From Deltaproteobacteria bacterium (GTDB taxonomy: Bacteria; Desulfobacterota; Syntrophia; Syntrophales; Smithellaceae), in the NCBI GenBank assembly GCA_009668925.1, contig SBEK01000012.1, forward strand, positions 8,502 to 35,560: a stretch of DNA of 27,059 bases, written 5' to 3'. The notes under the pieces are model-generated. The model ran no database searches and was not told the DNA's origin. It saw only the letters and a program-made list of their open reading frames with translations. This document shows positions 23,317 to 27,059 of the stretch, piece by piece. Position 1 is the first letter of the stretch, and each line of letters starts with the position of its first letter. The position numbers were made by a program, and so were the translations under genes.

Positions 23317-24459
23317 CTATAGCCCCATAAACTTGGCAATAATGGTCTTCATGATTTCGTTGGTTCCGGCAAAAATCCGGCCCACCCGGCTGTCCCGCCA
23401 GGCCCGCGAAATCCCGTATTCATCGCAATACCCGTACCCTCCATGGAGCTGGAGGCATCTGTCCGCAACCTGGTGGGCCATATCCGTGATCCAGTATTTG
23501 GCCATCGATGTCTCGATAATCACCTGCCGCCCCTCCATGTGATCCGCAATCAGCTTGTCCACAAAGGTCCGGCCGATCCTGATCTCCGTGGCGCATTCCA
23601 CCAAGGTGAACTGATTGACCTGAAACTTGGAGACGGGCCTTCCAAAAACGGTCCGTTCCCGGCAATACCGGATCGTCGTCGAAAGCATGTATTCCGCGGC
23701 CGCGATGCCGCAAATGGCCACCACCAGACGCTCCTGCTGAAGCTTGGTCATGAGTTTCAAAAAACCGGTTCCTTTTTCGCCCAGACGGTTCTCTTGGGGA
23801 ATTCTGCAGTCCGTGAAATACAGTTCCGAGGTATCCTGGCTGTGCCAGCCGGCCTTTTTAATCCGTCTGCCCTTCTCAAAGCCCGGCGTGCCGGCTTCCA
23901 CAATAAAAAGGTCCACCGCTTTGTGGGGGTCCGGACAAGTCAAATCCTTTGCCGCCACAATGCACAGGTCGCAGTTGATCCCGCTGCTGATAAAGGTTTT
24001 CTGGCCGTTTAAGACAATGTCCTTCCCGTCCTCTGCGGCCGTCGTCCTGATGGCGGCAAGGTCGCTGCCGGTATTGGGCTCCGTCATGGCCACCGCCGTG
24101 ATGATGTCGCCGGTGACGCAGCCGGGAAGATACTTCTGCTTCTGCTCTTCGGAACCGAAGGCCGTGAGATAGGGGACAACGATATCGGTGTGCAGGGGCG
24201 CCGCCAGTCCGGCGAAATTGGCATGCCCCAATTCCTCGATGACGATTACCGAGTACAGAAAGTCCGCTCCCGCGCCGCCGTATTCCACCGGAACGGACAT
24301 GCCCAGAAATCCGTGTTCTCCCATTTTCTTCCAGGCGCTCTTGGGAACGATCCCGGCCTCTTCCCACTCCTCGACATGGGGAAGCAATTCATTCGCCACG
24401 AACTTCCGGAAGGTATCCCTAAACATTCGGTGTTCATCCGTATATTGAATAATATCCAT
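23317..24459 (-). CDS. Acyl-CoA dehydrogenase (standard 380-aa form)
   Basis: A 380-aa flavoenzyme of the ordinary family size. Motifs: AVAMTEPNTGSDLAAIRTTA (122-141, FAD and acyl binding), NGQKTFISSGINCDL, and the C-terminal QLHGGYGYCDEYGISR-WRD followed by FAGTNEIMK. The catalytic base is probably E243 in KLQQERLVVAICG, the isovaleryl-CoA/long-chain dehydrogenase position, because the C-terminal motif reads AGTNE rather than YEGT. It would oxidise an acyl-CoA and pass electrons to ETF (not in the window). The ribosome site GAGGAG lies upstream. It follows the thiolase after 138 nt that contain only a weak inverted repeat. Confidence 0.95.
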   Translation of the reverse strand: MDIIQYTDEHRMFRDTFRKFVANELLPHVEEWEEAGIVPKSAWKKMGEHGFLGMSVPVEYGGAGADFLYSVIVIEELGHANFAGLAAPLHTDIVVPYLTAFGSEEQKQKYLPGCVTGDIITAVAMTEPNTGSDLAAIRTTAAEDGKDIVLNGQKTFISSGINCDLCIVAAKDLTCPDPHKAVDLFIVEAGTPGFEKGRRIKKAGWHSQDTSELYFTDCRIPQENRLGEKGTGFLKLMTKLQQERLVVAICGIAAAEYMLSTTIRYCRERTVFGRPVSKFQVNQFTLVECATEIRIGRTFVDKLIADHMEGRQVIIETSMAKYWITDMAHQVADRCLQLHGGYGYCDEYGISRAWRDSRVGRIFAGTNEIMKTIIAKFMGL

Positions 24460-24519
24460 CGATTCGTCTCCTCATCAAAATGCGCTGTTCTATCGCTTCC
24501 GATCCCTTCGCAAAAACCG

Positions 24520-24540
24520 CTTTGCCCGGAGGCCGCAAAG
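24520..24540. repeat. Weak inverted repeat between thiolase and acyl-CoA dehydrogenase genes
   Basis: CTTTGC (24520-24525) and GCAAAG (24535-24540) flank a 9-nt GC-rich loop in the 138-nt intercistronic gap. It could be a processing hairpin or chance; there is no T-run and no gene here. Confidence 0.25.
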
Positions 24541-24597
24541 GTGGAGATAGCCGCCAAGCCGCCTCCGCGGTGCGGGGATCATCCGCGCTCTGCGGAA

Positions 24598-25812
24598 TTA
24601 TTGCCCATACTTGCCGACAATGGAAATCGCGCACACATTCTGGTGAGGGAAACCGCCCAGGTTGTGTGTCAAACCGTATCGCGGATTTTCGAGCTGACGC
24701 GCATCGGCCCGGCCCTGCAGCTGCAGATACATTTCATAAATCATCCGCAATCCTGAGGCTCCGATGGGATGTCCGAAACATTTGAGGCCGCCGTCGATCT
24801 GGGCCGGGATTTTACCGTCCCGGTCGTACATGCCGTTTAAGGCGTCTTTCCAGGCCCGGCCGCGCTCCGAGAGATGGAGATCCTCATACGTCACGAGTTC
24901 CGTAATGGAGAAGCAGTCGTGACATTCGAACATGCTGATGTCCTCGCGCGGGTTCGTGATCCCGGCTTCCTGATAGGCGACGGCGCTGCATTTGTCTGTC
25001 GTCACGAAATTTGCTCCGTCCCACTCGTTGAAGCCGCCTTCATACCCATTGCTGACGGCCAGCTGGACGGACTTGACCGTCACCAGATCCCTCTTCTTTC
25101 TGCCCAGTCTTTGGGCGATCTCCGGCGTCGTAACGATGGCGCAGGCCGAGCCGTCGCTGACACCGCAGCAGTCGAACAGCCCCAAAGGCCAGGCGATGAT
25201 CGGGGCCGCCAGAACCTGATCGATCGTCACCGCCTTTTGCAGATGAGCCTTGGGATTCAAGGCGCCGTTGGCGTGGCTTTTCACCGAAACACGGGCGATG
25301 GCCTGTTTGATGTCGTCATTTTGAATTTTATATTTGGCGACATAGGAGGAAGCGAGCTGGGCAAAAAGTCCCGGCGCCGTCGCGTTGGGGAAAACCTGCC
25401 ATACGAGGGTTCCCGCCGCCGACCCCCAGGAGGGGAGTCCCCCGTACCCTGTATCCTTCAACTTCTCGACACCGAGGGCCAGACACATATCGTAAGCGCC
25501 CGACGCGACGCCGTAAACCGCTCCGCGGAACGCCTCCGTGCCCGTGGCGCAATAATTTTCCATTCGGGAAATGGGAATGTTGGGCAGACGAAGGGCCACG
25601 CCCAGCGAAGGAGCTCCCTTGCCCACACTGATCTCATCCATACAGACCCCGTACCAGGCTGCCTGAATATCCTTCTTTTCAATGCCGGCATCGGCAATCG
25701 CTTCCTGAAAGGCCTCCACCATCAGACCCTCGGCGCCTGTATCCCATCGCTCTCCGAACCGGCTGCATCCCATGCCGATAATAGCGACTTTATCTCTGAT
25801 TCCTGAAGCCAT
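24598..25812 (-). CDS. Thiolase-superfamily protein (SCPx/acetyl-CoA acetyltransferase-like)
   Basis: A 404-aa thiolase-like enzyme. The nucleophile lies in RMENYCATGTEAFRGAVYG (C88). The C-terminal half has FECHDCFSITELVTYEDL and GGLKCFGHPIGASGLRMIYE, which supplies the active-site His of the GHP motif. This is the SCP2-thiolase/archaeal-type branch, whose members often work with a DUF35 (zinc ribbon plus OB-fold) partner; none is in the window. It would cleave a 3-ketoacyl-CoA as the last beta-oxidation step, or act in reverse. GAGGAGG precedes the ATG. It begins 12 nt after the SDR-SCP2 stop. Confidence 0.92.
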   Translation of the reverse strand: MASGIRDKVAIIGMGCSRFGERWDTGAEGLMVEAFQEAIADAGIEKKDIQAAWYGVCMDEISVGKGAPSLGVALRLPNIPISRMENYCATGTEAFRGAVYGVASGAYDMCLALGVEKLKDTGYGGLPSWGSAAGTLVWQVFPNATAPGLFAQLASSYVAKYKIQNDDIKQAIARVSVKSHANGALNPKAHLQKAVTIDQVLAAPIIAWPLGLFDCCGVSDGSACAIVTTPEIAQRLGRKKRDLVTVKSVQLAVSNGYEGGFNEWDGANFVTTDKCSAVAYQEAGITNPREDISMFECHDCFSITELVTYEDLHLSERGRAWKDALNGMYDRDGKIPAQIDGGLKCFGHPIGASGLRMIYEMYLQLQGRADARQLENPRYGLTHNLGGFPHQNVCAISIVGKYGQ

Positions 25813-25824
25813 TACACCACCTCC

Positions 25825-27059
25825 TCATGGGTTGAATTTGAACAGCTTTCCGATAAGCTGGGATTTCATCATATCCCCGCCGACCTTCAGTTTACCGGCG
25901 CTGAAAGCCTTCATGCCGTCAAGTTTTCCGGTAATCAGGTCAACAAAATCCGTATCGGCCATGCCGATGGTTGTCGTCGGATTCGCTCCCTTCCCGGCCG
26001 TGACGCTGCACGTTCCATCCTTGACGACGACCAACCAGTCCCCGCCTGCTGCCCCTGAGATATTGAACTGGAAGGTCACCTCTTTGCCGGCGGCGGCCGC
26101 CGCATTGAAAACGGAGGGCATCTTCTCGAAGACCCCCGCAACGTCCGGTCCGCCCGGGCGGCTTTGGGGCGCCGCAGCGCCGGCGGCGGGAGGCGTCAGA
26201 AAATCCATAACGGCCATATTGAGTTCCGTATAGGGTTTCGCGCCTTCCAGGCTGTTGATCTGATCCCAGTTGTCGCGAATCATTTCCGGCGTCGGCACGT
26301 GCGTTTCGTCCCCCAGCAGGACGCCGGGACCGGTCAGAATCGCCGCCCGGCTGTAAAATCCGGCCGCCGCGTTTACGATATTGCCGGAATCCCGGCACGC
26401 TTCGGAGCACAGATACAGGACGATGCCCGAGACATAATCCGGATTCATCCTCCGGAGCATCTCCGGCGGCATCACGTCCTGGGTCAATCGGGACGCGGCA
26501 ATCGGAGCGATGGTGTTGACGTTGATATTGTACTTCGCACCCTCCAGCTTCAGCGAATTCATGAACCCGACAAGCCCCAGTTTGGCTGAGGAATAATTCG
26601 TCTGTCCGAAATTGCCGTAAAGGCCGGCCGCGGAAGTCGTCATGACGATACGGCCGTAACCGTTTTGCCGCATGGCTTCAAAAGCCGGCCGCGTCACGTT
26701 ATAGGCGCCGTTGAGATGGACGGCGAGGACAGCCGACCAGTTTTCCGGATCCATCTTCAGGATGCCCTTATCCCGGAGGATGCCGGCATTGTTAATGAGG
26801 ATGTCGACTTTGCCGAAAGCATCCAGCGCCGTCTTCACGATCTTCTGGCCGCCCTGGGGCGTGGCGACGTTGTCGTAATTGGCGACGGCTTCGCCGCCCA
26901 TGGCTTTGATATCGGCAACAACCGTATCCGCGGGACCGGCCGCGCCCGGTCCCGACCCGTCGGGCGCGCCTCCGAAATCGTTTACGACAACCTTTGCACC
27001 GCGGCGGCCCAGCTCCAGGGCATACGCCCGGCCCAACCCTCCGCCGGCGCCTGTCACGA
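25825..27059 (-). CDS. SDR 3-hydroxyacyl-CoA dehydrogenase fused to SCP2 domain (5' end cut by window)
   Basis: The gene runs off the right edge; the visible frame begins within the Rossmann motif VTGAGGGLGRAYALELGRRG, so about 8-15 N-terminal residues are missing. The SDR domain shows DILINNAGIL, then MTTSAAGLYGNFGQTNYSSAK with the Ser-Tyr-Lys triad. This type, with NDFGG after the first strand, matches the dehydrogenase of peroxisomal multifunctional enzyme 2. An Ala/Pro/Gly linker (TPPAAGAAAPQSRPGGPD) leads to a C-terminal SCP2 sterol-carrier domain (FQFNISG, GDWLVVVKDG, and MKAFSAGKLKVGGDM). MFE-2 also has a central hydratase domain; here that role falls to the separate MaoC pair. It oxidises 3-hydroxyacyl-CoA with NAD+. 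Confidence 0.93.
   Translation of the reverse strand, partial: VTGAGGGLGRAYALELGRRGAKVVVNDFGGAPDGSGPGAAGPADTVVADIKAMGGEAVANYDNVATPQGGQKIVKTALDAFGKVDILINNAGILRDKGILKMDPENWSAVLAVHLNGAYNVTRPAFEAMRQNGYGRIVMTTSAAGLYGNFGQTNYSSAKLGLVGFMNSLKLEGAKYNINVNTIAPIAASRLTQDVMPPEMLRRMNPDYVSGIVLYLCSEACRDSGNIVNAAAGFYSRAAILTGPGVLLGDETHVPTPEMIRDNWDQINSLEGAKPYTELNMAVMDFLTPPAAGAAAPQSRPGGPDVAGVFEKMPSVFNAAAAAGKEVTFQFNISGAAGGDWLVVVKDGTCSVTAGKGANPTTTIGMADTDFVDLITGKLDGMKAFSAGKLKVGGDMMKSQLIGKLFKFNP

Overview
The window looks like a chromosomal segment from an anaerobic Desulfobacterota (deltaproteobacterial) lineage, perhaps near the syntrophic fatty-acid and aromatic degraders (Syntrophales). This is inferred from the mix of genes: several acyl-CoA dehydrogenases, a family III CoA-transferase, paired MaoC half-proteins, an SDR-SCP2 fusion, a DUF169 protein and a CoA-disulfide-reductase-like flavoenzyme. 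No rRNA, tRNA, CRISPR array, transposase or phage gene was seen. Almost everything from 3.3 kb onward is on the minus strand.

Layout. (a) 1-3137: the tail of an unknown gene, two small unrecognised plus-strand genes, a minus-strand membrane-anchored SpoIIE/PP2C phosphatase with a LytS-type 5TM sensor, and a 57-aa plus-strand helical protein. The phosphatase and the 57-aa gene diverge from a region with an inverted repeat. (b) 3333-6645: an unusually long acyl-CoA dehydrogenase translationally coupled to a Tat-exported amidohydrolase, preceded by a compound GTTTAC/GTAAAC palindrome. (c) 6798-9368: a DUF169 protein coupled to a two-helix membrane protein, and an FAD/NAD(P)H oxidoreductase upstream of them. 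(d) 9470-15742: the phosphate module pstS-pstC-pstA-pstB-(290 nt structured gap)-phoU-phoR; no phoB lies in the window. (e) 15958-20883: a tightly overlapping four-gene operon encoding an unrecognised 808-aa protein, a phosphatidylserine decarboxylase, a DksA/TraR zinc-finger protein and a divergent Lgt-like membrane protein. (f) 21152 to the window edge: a beta-oxidation-type operon (SDR-SCP2, thiolase, acyl-CoA dehydrogenase, CaiB-type CoA-transferase, two MaoC-type half-hydratases).

The most interesting observation links (d) and (e). Upstream of pstS is a Pho-box-like element with 11-bp periodicity and a correctly placed -10. A nearly identical element, with a -10 at exactly the same spacing, sits upstream of the 808-aa gene. 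This suggests that the unknown protein/PSD/DksA-like/Lgt-like operon belongs to the phosphate-starvation regulon, perhaps as a lipid or envelope remodelling system. The promoter similarity is seen directly in the sequence; the function is inference.
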